A stretch of DNA of 64,000 nt from Paenibacillus silvae (GCF_014639235.1 NZ_BMFU01000006.1:186001-250000), one strand, 5' to 3'; counted from the first letter of the stretch, positions 1 to 8,634 are shown. Notes: a model not told the origin generated them from the sequence alone. Numbers and translations are program-made.

Positions 1-370
1 GGAACCCGTCTGGTACAAGCTGACGTGTCAGCCCGTCCGAGCGGACCGCTGCCGTGCTGACAATTACGCTGCCTGCCGGATAATCGGCAGTATATGAACC
101 TGCTGTGCCTACACGAATCAGCGTTGTCACCCCGGCACGAATCAGTTCCTCGAAGCAGACGGCTGCCCCCGGTGATCCTACACCATGACTGACAACAGCA
201 AGCAGAGCACCTTCAAACGTTCCGACAAATGTACGATATTCGCGACTGAATGCCAGCTCTCTGGCATCCTCAAGCTTGCGGGAGATCTTCTCTGCCCGGG
301 CAGGATCACCACACACAATGGCATAAGCCGGCATATCTTCCGAATGAATCTGCAATATCGGCATCAACAT
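1..370 (-). CDS. Nucleoside phosphorylase (uridine phosphorylase-like), cut by the window edge
   Basis: Translating the minus strand from the ATG at 370 gives about 123 residues of a PNP/UDP-family nucleoside phosphorylase; the rest lies to the left of base 1. The phosphate-binding signature GDPARAEKI is near residue 21 and IRVGTAGS near residue 87, followed by a segment like that of uridine phosphorylase (VSTAAVRSDG). The family cleaves nucleosides with phosphate to a free base and (deoxy)ribose-1-phosphate in the cytosol. The first ATG is chosen because GAAGGAG lies 10 bases upstream; the second ATG at 364 is too far away. It starts one base after the stop of the sulfite-oxidase-like gene, so it is probably the last gene of the nucleoside uptake operon. 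Whether it prefers uridine or purine nucleosides cannot be settled here. Confidence 0.85.
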   Translation of the reverse strand, partial: MLMPILQIHSEDMPAYAIVCGDPARAEKISRKLEDARELAFSREYRTFVGTFEGALLAVVSHGVGSPGAAVCFEELIRAGVTTLIRVGTAGSYTADYPAGSVIVSTAAVRSDGLTRQLVPDGF

Positions 371-371
371 G

Positions 372-1043
372 TTAATCAAACTCCTTCTTCGTCCACTCAT
401 CCTCAGGAATCGGCAGATCTTCGCCTGAGAAGCGCTGCTCCTTGAACGGGTCGGCAAAATGGTGGAAGCCATTGCTTTCCCAGAAGCCGTTGCGATCCTC
501 TGTCATAAATTCCAGGCCACGTACCCACTTTGCGCTTTTCCAGAAGTACAGCTGCGGCACAACTAGTCTCAGCGGGAAGCCGTGCTTGGGCGTGAGCGGC
601 TCACCATTATATTTGAACGCAAGCAGCACATCATCATGCATCAGCTCTTCGAGCGGTACATTGGTCTCGTAATCATGATCAGCGTGGATCATGACATACT
701 TTGCTTCCGGTTTAACCCCAAGCAGCTTCACAAATTCAGAGAATCGGATACCCTCCCACGGTGTATCAAACTTCGACCAGCGTGTAACGCAGTGAATATC
801 ACTGACTGTGTTCACCTGCGGCATCGCCTGAAGCTCTGCCAGAGAAAATACCTTCTCTTCTTGCACTTCGCCAAAAACCCTCAAGTCCCATGTGGCGAGG
901 TCATACTCCGGCACTTCCCCTTCGTGCAGGATCGGGAATTTTTCCGTCAGCACCTGGCCCGGCGGCAGCCGATCTCCGTAATCGACGCCTGCCTTCGGCG
1001 GAGGTGTTTTCGTTTTTTTCAAACGTTCGGCCTTGTTATGCAT
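372..1043 (-). CDS. Sulfite oxidase-like molybdopterin oxidoreductase (YuiH family)
   Basis: The 223-residue product has the molybdopterin-binding fold of the sulfite oxidase family. The segment SDIHCVTRWSKFDTPWEG carries the conserved cysteine (Cys85) that ligates molybdenum, and HGFPLRLVVPQLYFWKSAKW near residues 153-172 matches the second cofactor-binding region. There is no Tat signal and no heme or dimerisation domain, so it looks like the short cytosolic bacterial type (B. subtilis YuiH-like). Its physiological substrate is not known. AAGGAGG lies about 11 bases before the start. It sits between the nucleoside permease nupQ-like gene (19-base gap) and the phosphorylase (1-base gap), an unexpected place for a molybdoenzyme; a role in oxidising a base or sugar derivative would be speculation. 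Confidence 0.88.
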   Translation of the reverse strand: MHNKAERLKKTKTPPPKAGVDYGDRLPPGQVLTEKFPILHEGEVPEYDLATWDLRVFGEVQEEKVFSLAELQAMPQVNTVSDIHCVTRWSKFDTPWEGIRFSEFVKLLGVKPEAKYVMIHADHDYETNVPLEELMHDDVLLAFKYNGEPLTPKHGFPLRLVVPQLYFWKSAKWVRGLEFMTEDRNGFWESNGFHHFADPFKEQRFSGEDLPIPEDEWTKKEFD

Positions 1044-1062
1044 GTCTCGTAATTCCTCCTTA

Positions 1063-1986
1063 TTAACGGGAGCTTCCGCCCGCTTTCAACGCATCCTGCG
1101 CATACGTCCGGTCTTTGAAAAAGAACATCGCAACCAAGGTTACAATATACGGCAGCATCATCGTGAAATGAGTTGGCAGGGAGAAACCCTGCAGACGAAT
1201 ACTGAGTGCTTCCATGAAACCAAACAGCACACTAGACCCCATCACGCCGAGCGGATTGGCTTGTCCCAGCATCGTAGCAACCAGAGCGATAAAGCCGCGG
1301 CCCGCTGTCATGCCTTCTGTAAACATCGTTACCTGACCGAGTGACAGCTGCGCTCCCGCGAGTGCACACAGCACACCGCACATCAGAACCGCGCCATATT
1401 GAATGCCACGCACCTTGATGCCGATGCTCTGGGCTGCAATCGGATTCTCACCTACGGAGCGCAGGCGGAAGCCGGACACACTTTTAAATAGATAGAACTG
1501 CAGCGCAATGACAATAATGATGCCGAGATAAACGAGCGGGCTGTGACCCGAGAACACTGTACCCACCCAAGGAATATCCTTAATCAGCGGAATATCCCAT
1601 TTCGGCAGTCCGACCATATCCTTGTCGTAGTATGCACCTTTAACATCAAAGATTGCTCGCAAGGCAAACGTAGTGAGTCCCGCCGCCAGAAAGTTCAGCG
1701 ATATACCGACCACAATGGCATTGGCCTTCAAGTTAATACTTATAAACGCGAAGAGCGCCGAGAATAACATCACAATGACAATCGAGAACAATACTGCCAG
1801 CAGTACGTTGCCAAACAGGTAGTTACCAACAATAGCAGAGAACGCACCAATCAGCACAAGTCCCTCCAGACCTACGTTGAACAGACCGACACGCGAGCAT
1901 AAAGCTCCGCCAAGCGCTGCCAGCAGAATCGGCGTCATGATGCGCAAGGTTGAGCCAAACATGGCCGCATCAAACAGTTGTTGCAT
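1063..1986 (-). CDS. nupQ: Nucleoside ABC transporter permease (NupQ/YufQ type)
   Basis: This 307-residue polytopic membrane protein belongs to the branched-chain/ribose-type permease family found with BMP lipoproteins. The N-terminal stretch LLAALGGALCSRVGLFNVGL and the C-terminal GFIALVATMLGQANPLGVM are typical of the smaller of the two permeases in YufNOPQ/NupNOPQ guanosine transporters. AAAGGAG precedes the start. Its start overlaps the end of the other permease gene by 17 bases, indicating translational coupling. It forms the membrane channel together with the 1970-3037 product. The substrate is inferred from family and from the downstream nucleoside phosphorylase. Confidence 0.9.
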   Translation of the reverse strand: MQQLFDAAMFGSTLRIMTPILLAALGGALCSRVGLFNVGLEGLVLIGAFSAIVGNYLFGNVLLAVLFSIVIVMLFSALFAFISINLKANAIVVGISLNFLAAGLTTFALRAIFDVKGAYYDKDMVGLPKWDIPLIKDIPWVGTVFSGHSPLVYLGIIIVIALQFYLFKSVSGFRLRSVGENPIAAQSIGIKVRGIQYGAVLMCGVLCALAGAQLSLGQVTMFTEGMTAGRGFIALVATMLGQANPLGVMGSSVLFGFMEALSIRLQGFSLPTHFTMMLPYIVTLVAMFFFKDRTYAQDALKAGGSSR

Positions 1987-3037
1987 TGGACTTTTTCTCC
2001 TTTCTCCGCTTCAGGAAAGAATAACCGATCTGTGCCGATACAAATAACGTCAAGACAGCCTGAATGACGCTGCCAACCTCCAGCGGTACATCCGTGTTCC
2101 GCTCCATGCCCATCGCACCAGTCTGCAGTGCTGCCAGCAGAATCGCCGCAAGAGCTGTGCCGAGCGGATGAGAACGAGCGAGCAGCGTAGCCATAATACC
2201 GCTCCATGCATAGCTGGCCGAGGATAACGATCCGTCCAGAAAACGGTACTGTGTACCGAGCACTTCTCCGGCTCCTGCCAGACCCGCCAGACCACCGCTG
2301 ATGACCATCGACAACATCATCATGCGAATACGGCGTACACCCCCATATGCCGCAAAGGACGGATTGCTGCCCAGCATACGAATCTCATAACCGGTCACTG
2401 TTTTGTGTGTAAACCAATAGATCAGTATTGCCGCAGCAACCGCGATAATAAAACCGGCATGCAGTCCCATGCCCTGAAACAGCTTCGGCAGCCAGATGCT
2501 CTGATCGATCATCGGTGTCTGTGCCATCGCTGCCGAGCCTGTCCGGTCTTTAAATGGATACGAAACCATGTACCCGCCAAAATAAGTTGCGATATAGTTA
2601 AGCAGCAATGTCGTAATTAACAGATTCATCCCGAAGCGCGCATCCAGCCAGCCTGCAAAAAGAGACCACACACCACCAGCGATAATTCCCGCCAGGATGG
2701 CAGCAATACAGACGAACCAGCCCGGCCCCGGCAGATAAAGTGCCGTGAGTGCCGCACTGAGTCCGCCCAGAATCATCTGGCCTTCCGCACCCATATTGAA
2801 AAATCCGGCACGGAATGCCAGCGCTACGCCAAGCCCGGCCAGAATAATCGGCGTTGCACGAGCCAGTGTATTCGTGAAGAAGTAGAAGTTGCCGAAGGCT
2901 CCCTTCCACATCTCTGCGTACGTATCTATAACGTTGCCGCCCACGACCAGAATGGCAATCGCCCCGGCGAGCAAGCCAATGAGTACGGCAAGCAGCGGCT
3001 GTACAAGTCCGCGAAGTGTTTCCTTTACCCGATTCAT
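1970..3037 (-). CDS. nupP: Nucleoside ABC transporter permease (NupP/YufP type)
   Basis: The 355-residue product has about ten hydrophobic segments. The motif GLGVALAFRAGFFNMGAEGQ near residues 68-87 is typical of the larger permease in BMP-family nucleoside importers, and the C-terminal half has GLAGLAGAGEVLG. A charged tail (RRKEKK) lies at the C terminus. The gene overlaps the ATPase gene by 4 bases and the second permease gene by 17 bases, so the three proteins are made as a coupled unit. It pairs with the 1063-1986 permease as a heterodimeric channel. Confidence 0.9.
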   Translation of the reverse strand: MNRVKETLRGLVQPLLAVLIGLLAGAIAILVVGGNVIDTYAEMWKGAFGNFYFFTNTLARATPIILAGLGVALAFRAGFFNMGAEGQMILGGLSAALTALYLPGPGWFVCIAAILAGIIAGGVWSLFAGWLDARFGMNLLITTLLLNYIATYFGGYMVSYPFKDRTGSAAMAQTPMIDQSIWLPKLFQGMGLHAGFIIAVAAAILIYWFTHKTVTGYEIRMLGSNPSFAAYGGVRRIRMMMLSMVISGGLAGLAGAGEVLGTQYRFLDGSLSSASYAWSGIMATLLARSHPLGTALAAILLAALQTGAMGMERNTDVPLEVGSVIQAVLTLFVSAQIGYSFLKRRKEKKSNATTV

Positions 3038-4533
3038 ACCCGCTCTTTCCCTCCTGCCATCAGCAAGCTGATCTGTTCTTCTGTCGCTTCCGCTGCCGCA
3101 AGTTCTCCGGCAATCTCACCTTCGTACATCACAATAATGCGATCCGACAATTGCAAAATTTCGGACAACTCGGATGAAATGAGCAGAATGCCCGCCCCTT
3201 CATTACGTTTGCGAAGCAATTCGGCATGAATCGTTTCCATCGCACCGATATCCACTCCGCGTGTCGGTTCAGCCGCAATTAAAAACGGCGTATCCTGAGC
3301 GAATTCACGTGCTGCAATTAGCTTCTGTAAATTACCGCCTGATAGAAATTGAGCCTTCGTCTCCGCAGAGCCTGTCTTGATGCTGAACTGTTTAATCCAG
3401 CTCTCCACCAGAAGTCTGGCTGCTTTGGCCTTAATGATGCCCCGTCTCTGCAAGCGGTGATGGTGCCCCATCAGTCCGTTCTCCTTCACGCTGGCATCTT
3501 TTGCTGCTCCCCACATATATCTGTCCTCAGGAATATGGGCAAGGCCCTGCTCCCGAATTTTGCGAACCGGCCAATTTGTCGTATCTTGTCCCGATAAGAG
3601 CACTCGCCCGCCATCCGGCTTCCTCAGCCCTGCAATCACCTGAATTAATTCAGATTGGCCATTGCCCGAAATGCCAGCAATCCCAACCACTTCACCTTTT
3701 CGAACATGCATATGGATATCCTTGAGTGCTGACCGATCCTTTGCTCCTGACAGCTGAACACCCTCCACCTGAAGCACAGCTTCACCTGGAACAGACGGTT
3801 GCTTGTCCATACGCACCAATTCGCGCCCTACCATCAGGCGGGACAGTTCCTCAACATTGGTATCCTGAGCTTGCAATGTACCCGTGACTTGACCATCCCG
3901 CAGCACGGTAATCCGGTCTGCCACATCCATAACCTCTTGCAGCTTGTGTGTAATGAGCACAAAGGTTTTGCCCAGCTTTGCCAAAGACTTCATATTTGCC
4001 AGCAGCTCTTTTACCTCCAGCGGAGTAAGCACTGCAGACGGCTCGTCCAATATAATGATGTCTGCACCCTGATGCAGCACCTTGAGAATCTCTACGCGCT
4101 GCTGCATACCCAGGGGGCATTCAGCTACTTTTTTCCATGGATCAACTGGCATGCCGTATTGTCTGCCTAATTCGTCAACCTGAGTAGCAGCTTTCTTTCG
4201 ATCAAATACCCCTGCTGCCGCAGGCTCACGCCCAATCACAATATTCTCGGCTACCGTAAAGGATGGAAACAGCATGAAATGCTGATGCACCATTCCAATC
4301 CCGCTGGCCATCGCCTGAGAAGGCGTTGCAAAGCTAACCTCGCGTCCACGAACCTTGATCGTGCCTGATGTTGGCTGCTCCATCCCGTACAGCATACGCA
4401 TCAAGGTTGTTTTGCCCGCTCCGTTCTCCCCAACCAGCGCATGAATCTCTCCCTCGCGCAGATTGAAGTGGATCTCCCGGTTCGCCGTGAAGCTGCCATA
4501 TTTCTTCGTAATCTGCTCCATCTCCAACAGCAT
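3034..4533 (-). CDS. nupO: Nucleoside ABC transporter ATP-binding protein, two fused ATPase domains (NupO/YufO type)
   Basis: The 499-residue protein is a tandem ABC ATPase as in ribose and BMP-nucleoside importers. The first domain has Walker A GENGAGKTT (about residue 35), Walker B IIILDEP and a degenerate signature (LGMQQ in place of LSGGQ). The second has GISGNGQSE (about residue 290) and the canonical signature LSGGNLQK, but its Walker B site reads FLIAAEPTRG. Loss of one canonical site is usual in this family. It overlaps the permease gene by 4 bases. A 303-base gap holding a terminator-like hairpin and a long palindrome separates it from the upstream lipoprotein gene, which suggests it is made at a lower level than the binding protein. 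Confidence 0.92.
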   Translation of the reverse strand: MLLEMEQITKKYGSFTANREIHFNLREGEIHALVGENGAGKTTLMRMLYGMEQPTSGTIKVRGREVSFATPSQAMASGIGMVHQHFMLFPSFTVAENIVIGREPAAAGVFDRKKAATQVDELGRQYGMPVDPWKKVAECPLGMQQRVEILKVLHQGADIIILDEPSAVLTPLEVKELLANMKSLAKLGKTFVLITHKLQEVMDVADRITVLRDGQVTGTLQAQDTNVEELSRLMVGRELVRMDKQPSVPGEAVLQVEGVQLSGAKDRSALKDIHMHVRKGEVVGIAGISGNGQSELIQVIAGLRKPDGGRVLLSGQDTTNWPVRKIREQGLAHIPEDRYMWGAAKDASVKENGLMGHHHRLQRRGIIKAKAARLLVESWIKQFSIKTGSAETKAQFLSGGNLQKLIAAREFAQDTPFLIAAEPTRGVDIGAMETIHAELLRKRNEGAGILLISSELSEILQLSDRIIVMYEGEIAGELAAAEATEEQISLLMAGGKERV

Positions 4534-4559
4534 ATCTTGCGTTCGCTCCTCTCGGTTGA

Positions 4560-4750
4560 TATCAGTTCAACGTGAAATGGTTACACTGGGCACTCCGATG
4601 ACAGAACAACCTTTCGATCGCTGTTATCCCCGGATTTTTTAGAACTCCATTTATATAGGAGAAAATCCGGGGATAAAGGCGAACGCTTCGCTTCTTTAGG
4701 TTTCTTCTGTCCTCTCCGTTATCGTGTAAACGTTAAGTTCAACATATATG
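4560..4750. repeat. Long imperfect palindromic repeat element, copy A
   Basis: This ~190-bp sequence is an imperfect palindrome closely matching copy B at 17917-18108 and the half copy C at 50176-50250. Shared blocks are CACTCCGATGACAGAACAAC, GCTGTTATCCCC and, mirrored, GGGGATAAAGGC and TTTCTGTCCTCTCCGTTA. The centre pairs CCCCGGATTTTTT with AAAATCCGGGG around a short loop. The outer left end is degenerate compared with copy B. It codes for nothing. It lies between the nupN-like lipoprotein gene and the nupO-like gene, so both RNAs would fold into one long hairpin. It resembles a miniature inverted-repeat element without transposase. Confidence 0.8.
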
Positions 4751-4767
4751 GTCACTGTAAACAGTAG

Positions 4768-4796
4768 CAAAACCGGCTGCCTGGTTGGGCAGCCGG
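4768..4796 (-). terminator. Intercistronic terminator or attenuator after the BMP lipoprotein gene
   Basis: On the minus strand the stem CCGGCTGCC / GGCAGCCGG (9 bp, 6-base loop) is followed by TTTTGC. It lies 41 bases after the lipoprotein stop. The T run is short, so partial termination is likely, giving more binding protein than ATPase and permeases. Confidence 0.75.
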
Positions 4797-4836
4797 CTAT
4801 AAACTTCTTTTTCACCCATGAAGGGACAATTATAAA

Positions 4837-5868
4837 CTACTGTTGCAGTGGATCTTTCACTACAATTTTACCGGATACGATGTCATCTTTGATCGCTTTT
4901 ACTTTGTCGATAACCTCTTGTCCAACAAAAGCATTCAGCGGAGACTGACTATCACGTGTAACGTATGTCAAACCTACGCCATCTTCCTTCAGGCCGTAGT
5001 TCACTGCACCTGCTTTGAAATTGCCTTCTGCAAAATCCTTCACCGTCTCATAAGCAACGGTATCGGTTGATTTCAACTGGGAAAGCACGATATGCTCCGG
5101 ATCTTCCACTGTACGATCTGTATCTTGACCCGAAGTGTAGAAGCCTTTTTCTTTGGCAGCTTCGAACACGCCGAGGTCGCCTACAGCAGATGCACCCGCA
5201 ATGAAGTCAGCCCCTTTACCGAATTGCACCAGCGCCAGTTCTTTAGCTTTGGCCGGGTCATTGAATCCACCAACATAGTTCACCAGGAATTCTGCTTTTG
5301 GATTAACCGATTCCAGACCCGCTCTGAAACCTTCTGTATATTTTTTGATCAACGGCACGTCCATTGCAGCGATCATGCCCACTTTGTCTGTTTTGGTAGA
5401 AAGGCCAGCTGCTGCACCCAGCAGATATGCGCCTTCATACTCACGGAAACCAACGCTGCGAACGTTAGGCAGATCAACCGTTGTATCTACAATCGCAAAC
5501 GACTTGTTCGGATTCTCGGCAGCAACCTTTTTCAGCGCATCTTCTGCCTGGAATGTTGCTGTAATGATCAGGTCATAGTTCTCGGCAACCGCTGCACGAA
5601 GATTTTGCTCAAATGCAGCAGGGTCAGTGGATTCAATCGTTTTGGTATCCACATTGAACTCCTTGCCTGCTTTTTTGAAGCCTTCATCCATTTGTACAAA
5701 GAAAGGGTTAACCCCGATTTTTTCAGGAAGTACAAGTGCCATGCGCAGGGATTTTCCAGAATCGCCGCCTTGAGCGGATTGTTCGTCTTTAGAAGCCGAA
5801 TTCCCACAAGCAGCCAGCAAAATAGCGAGCATTACAATTGATAAGACGAACGATAAACCTCTTTTCAT
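4837..5868 (-). CDS. nupN: BMP-family nucleoside-binding lipoprotein (NupN/YufN type)
   Basis: The 343-residue product starts with a lipoprotein signal peptide ending in LAILLAACG, with the lipidated cysteine at residue 21. The remainder is a basic membrane protein (BMP) solute-binding domain with signatures such as MALVLPEKIGVNPFF, VGMIAAMDVPLIKKYTEGF and GADFIAGASAVGDLGVFEA. Proteins of this family bind nucleosides outside the membrane and deliver them to YufOPQ/NupOPQ-type permeases, encoded just downstream. AAAGGGG lies upstream of the ATG. A sigma-A-type promoter is visible at 5905-5934. No purine riboswitch was recognised in the leader. Confidence 0.93.
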   Translation of the reverse strand: MKRGLSFVLSIVMLAILLAACGNSASKDEQSAQGGDSGKSLRMALVLPEKIGVNPFFVQMDEGFKKAGKEFNVDTKTIESTDPAAFEQNLRAAVAENYDLIITATFQAEDALKKVAAENPNKSFAIVDTTVDLPNVRSVGFREYEGAYLLGAAAGLSTKTDKVGMIAAMDVPLIKKYTEGFRAGLESVNPKAEFLVNYVGGFNDPAKAKELALVQFGKGADFIAGASAVGDLGVFEAAKEKGFYTSGQDTDRTVEDPEHIVLSQLKSTDTVAYETVKDFAEGNFKAGAVNYGLKEDGVGLTYVTRDSQSPLNAFVGQEVIDKVKAIKDDIVSGKIVVKDPLQQ

Positions 5869-5904
5869 TTTCGAAAATTCCCCTTTTCAACATTCTTTTT
5901 TTAT

Positions 5905-5934
5905 ATCCTAGCGGATAATGTCGATCCTTGTCAA
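5905..5934 (-). promoter_or_regulatory. Sigma-A-type promoter for the nucleoside operon
   Basis: Reading the minus strand, TTGACA (5929-5934) is followed by an 18-bp spacer and TAGGAT (5905-5910), 36 bases before the lipoprotein start. Just upstream, 5943-5956 contains a TGTAAACGCT core resembling a CcpA cre site, but with mismatches. Confidence 0.6.
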
Positions 5935-6027
5935 TACAACTTTCAGCGTTTACACTCATATGGAACATCGTTGTAAAATGTAGTTTTCCAGCCTCTGGAA
6001 GCCTTGCCGTGATTGGCTTTTTTTTCG

Positions 6028-6057
6028 TTGACATCTGGCGCGACTCCGTGCTAAAGT
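6028..6057 (+). promoter_or_regulatory. Promoter for the secreted SLH-like protein
   Basis: TTGACA (6028-6033), an 18-bp spacer and TAAAGT (6052-6057) precede the gene at 6148. The -35 is perfect and the -10 matches consensus at four of six positions. Confidence 0.5.
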
Positions 6058-6147
6058 CAATCCAATTATTATATTTCTGATAGGTTTTGTCAGAATTATG
6101 CCATAATCCTCTATTCTATTCAACCCATTTTTAAGGAGGCCTCTCAT

Positions 6148-7587
6148 TTGAAAAAGTTCACGCAAATTACGCTGGCAGCCCTGCTGGCAGCTCCGGTAAC
6201 ACTCGGCAGCCTCAGCTTTAGTCTGCCTGCTTCTGCTGCCACGTCAACTCCGGTTCCGGCGGCCCCTAAGGCTACCCTGACTGTGCAAACACCAGCAGCC
6301 AAACCAGCCGCTGTCTACACCGAAAGCGCAGCAGATTTTGCTCAATTCCTGCAAGCCAAATATGGCATTCAGTTGCCAAAGCAAACGACCAAAGGTGACT
6401 TTATTCAAGCGATTGCTGCCATTACAGAAGCCAGCAGCACAGCCGACACTTCAGATAAGGATGCAGCACAGGCACCTGCCTTTAGCGATCTTAAACCGGG
6501 TGATGCAGCCTACGATGCAGCTGTTGGCCTGTTCCATAACGGAGTATTGACCGGAACCGAGGTGCATGCCCAGGATCAACTGAGCATTTACACAGCAGTG
6601 TTCCTTGCCGTAAAAGCAGCGGGATTTAAAGAACTCGCATACACTTATCCTGCTGACAAAACAGCCAAAGCACTTGCAAAGGCTGGCATCAAGCCTAACC
6701 GTTTGCAAGGACAAGCCGGGCAGGAACTAGCTGCAGCAATTGATACAGGACTGGTTCCGGAGAGCTTGTATCCCGCTCTTGTTAAGGGCGGCGCTGCAAG
6801 CAAAGATGCAGCGAACATTCTGCTTGGACGTGTTCTGATAAGCCAAGGTAAATATAAAAATGAAATTGGACGCTCCAATGATGCAGATATCTACTCCAAG
6901 TTGTATGCTGCCTATCGCACAGCAGATCTGATTGAAGCTCCCGAGCTGAGAAAGATTGTGGATCAGGCGCTCCGCGAGGATCTGGTTACAGGGTACAACC
7001 TCAAAGACAGCCGCTTCGACTCCAATTTTATTGATGAGCTGACGTTGACATATGGTCATGACAGCATCAACCATGCCGTGCAGCTGATCGGACTGCTTCG
7101 CAGTGAAGGCATTGACGCGGATGTGCAGTTCCAACCGAAAACCTCTGCCTTCATTTATTTGAAAGAATGGGGCGAGCCCAAAGAAACACCGGACTACAAA
7201 GTTACGCAGATCGAAAATGGCAACTACATTGCCTACGCGAAGGAATATGATATTCAGTTCGAGTTCAATAACACAGCAGACAAAGCCCGTTTTAACGACA
7301 TCGTACTGAACTACGCCAAAAAGAACAGCAACAGCACCTCGCCGCTGATTATCAACTCCTGGTGGCAGCCGCTGTATTATTCACCAACTGCACTGGCGAA
7401 CTTCCCGGTGATTACCAATAACAAAATTACGCTTGGACATTATTACGCTCAATCTTTCTCACTGAAAGAAAATGCCAAAGCGATTCAGGACGGCTTCCGC
7501 AAGCTGGCCCCTGAAGCAAAGATCACCTCATATAACTTCTGGGTGGATCAGCCTTTCTTCAATTATTTGAATGGTGGCTCTGAATAA
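6148..7587 (+). CDS. Secreted protein with a degenerate SLH-like N-terminal part, function unknown
   Basis: The start is a TTG with AAGGAGG nine bases upstream. The 479-residue product has a cleavable signal peptide (positively charged start, hydrophobic core, ASAA near residue 31) and an Ala/Pro-rich linker. Around residues 112-160 the sequence FSDLKPGDAAYDAAVGLF followed by GVLTG resembles an S-layer homology repeat, so it may be held at the cell wall. The C-terminal half (about residues 260-479) is rich in aromatic residues and has no motif I recognise. It is monocistronic, with its own promoter and a strong terminator. I do not assign a function. Confidence 0.75.
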   Translation: MKKFTQITLAALLAAPVTLGSLSFSLPASAATSTPVPAAPKATLTVQTPAAKPAAVYTESAADFAQFLQAKYGIQLPKQTTKGDFIQAIAAITEASSTADTSDKDAAQAPAFSDLKPGDAAYDAAVGLFHNGVLTGTEVHAQDQLSIYTAVFLAVKAAGFKELAYTYPADKTAKALAKAGIKPNRLQGQAGQELAAAIDTGLVPESLYPALVKGGAASKDAANILLGRVLISQGKYKNEIGRSNDADIYSKLYAAYRTADLIEAPELRKIVDQALREDLVTGYNLKDSRFDSNFIDELTLTYGHDSINHAVQLIGLLRSEGIDADVQFQPKTSAFIYLKEWGEPKETPDYKVTQIENGNYIAYAKEYDIQFEFNNTADKARFNDIVLNYAKKNSNSTSPLIINSWWQPLYYSPTALANFPVITNNKITLGHYYAQSFSLKENAKAIQDGFRKLAPEAKITSYNFWVDQPFFNYLNGGSE

Positions 7588-7640
7588 CCAGCTTTCCTAT
7601 TTTTATGTCTGAACTGCTCTGTTTATAGCAAAAAACAAGA

Positions 7641-7699
7641 ACCGTGCTCACCGAATGGCATTCAGGTTTCGACCTATGTTTTCGGGAGCACGGTTTTTG
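7641..7699 (+). terminator. Rho-independent terminator
   Basis: The stem ACCGTGCTC (7641-7649) pairs with GAGCACGGT (7686-7694) and is followed by a T run. It ends the transcript of the secreted protein gene. Confidence 0.8.
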
Positions 7700-7829
7700 T
7701 ATATGGTTTTACAAAATTCTTTCTCGAAATCGGATGATCAATGCAGGAATTGCCAAAAACAGGTCGAATTTCTTAGGTACACAAACACGCAATCATCGTT
7801 GCGCATCTCCGCAAGAACAGGAGTTAATC

Positions 7830-8438
7830 ATGGTATATGACGGTATACTGATCGGCTTGATTGTTGGCCTGTTCAGAGGCGGTGTCCGTTACGGACTCCA
7901 CCAGCTCGCTTCACTCCGGCTGCGCGGCGGCTGGATCTTCCCTCTGCTGCTGCTCTTTCAATTTTTCATTTTCTACCTTCAGGAACGATGGAGCTGGATT
8001 GCATCTATTAATGGTTATCTGTTCGCTGCTGTATATTTTACCGGTCTTATTTTTCTCTGGCTTAACCGGCACCATCGGGGATTCACACTAATCTGGATCG
8101 GGGTGTTTCTCAATTTTATCGTGATGGCTGTTAATGGAGGCCGAATGCCTGTATCTTTGGAAGCTTCCGCAGTGCTTGGTCCCTATTATGTCGATTTACT
8201 TCAGGAAGGTGGAGCTGTATCCAAACATTACATGATGGATGCCTCAACTCACCTGGCATTTCTCGGTGATATCATTCCACTGTCCAATCCGTATCCCCGA
8301 ACACAGGTCATCAGCATCGGTGATGTTGTGATGAATGTGGGCATATTCCTGTTTATCCAATACATGATGGTGGATCGGGGAACGAAAGCGGTGCCATCCG
8401 CAAAGACAGAAACATCAGAAACATACCAACCTCAATGA
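7830..8438 (+). CDS. DUF5317 family membrane protein
   Basis: The start is set at the ATG at 7830, because AGGAG (7819-7823) lies six bases before it; the longer open frame from 7644 runs through a terminator and is not credible. The 202-residue product has about five transmembrane segments. It carries the DUF5317 hallmarks: a conserved NGGRMPVS motif, a segment around residue 150 (MDASTHLAFLGDIIPL) and GDVVMNVGIFLF near the C terminus. The family has no known biochemical activity. A 34-codon membrane protein gene follows 44 bases later and a cyclic-di-GMP enzyme gene after that. Confidence 0.85.
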   Translation: MVYDGILIGLIVGLFRGGVRYGLHQLASLRLRGGWIFPLLLLFQFFIFYLQERWSWIASINGYLFAAVYFTGLIFLWLNRHHRGFTLIWIGVFLNFIVMAVNGGRMPVSLEASAVLGPYYVDLLQEGGAVSKHYMMDASTHLAFLGDIIPLSNPYPRTQVISIGDVVMNVGIFLFIQYMMVDRGTKAVPSAKTETSETYQPQ

Positions 8439-8482
8439 GCATTAGACAGACCAGACAGACTCCAAGGAAGGGAGGTCTTTCC

Positions 8483-8587
8483 ATGAAAAAATTCGAGGAT
8501 ATTAAATATTCCCGCATTGTTATCAACGCCATCATCGTAGCTTCTGTCGTTGTGGCATTAACCTCGGGATACAAGCTTGGCGGCTAG
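8483..8587 (+). CDS. Small single-span membrane protein, 34 residues
   Basis: An ATG at 8483 with GGGAGG seven bases upstream opens a 34-codon frame: a charged start (MKKFEDIKYSR), one hydrophobic segment of about 18 residues and a short tail (SGYKLGG). It lies 44 bases after the DUF5317 gene and before a terminator, so it is probably its co-transcribed partner. No family was recognised. The good ribosome-binding site and terminator spacing support a real gene. Confidence 0.65.
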   Translation: MKKFEDIKYSRIVINAIIVASVVVALTSGYKLGG

Positions 8588-8606
8588 GTTCTACTGCCAA
8601 CCAGAC

Positions 8607-8634
8607 AAACAGGCTGCGAGCGGCCTGTTTTTTC
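8607..8634 (+). terminator. Rho-independent terminator after the DUF5317 operon
   Basis: AAACAGGC (8607-8614) pairs with GCCTGTTT (8623-8630), followed by TTTT. Confidence 0.8.

Noticed and set aside
5869..6147. Purine riboswitch in front of the nucleoside operon
   Set aside because: No conserved purine-aptamer core sequences were seen in the leader on the minus strand.
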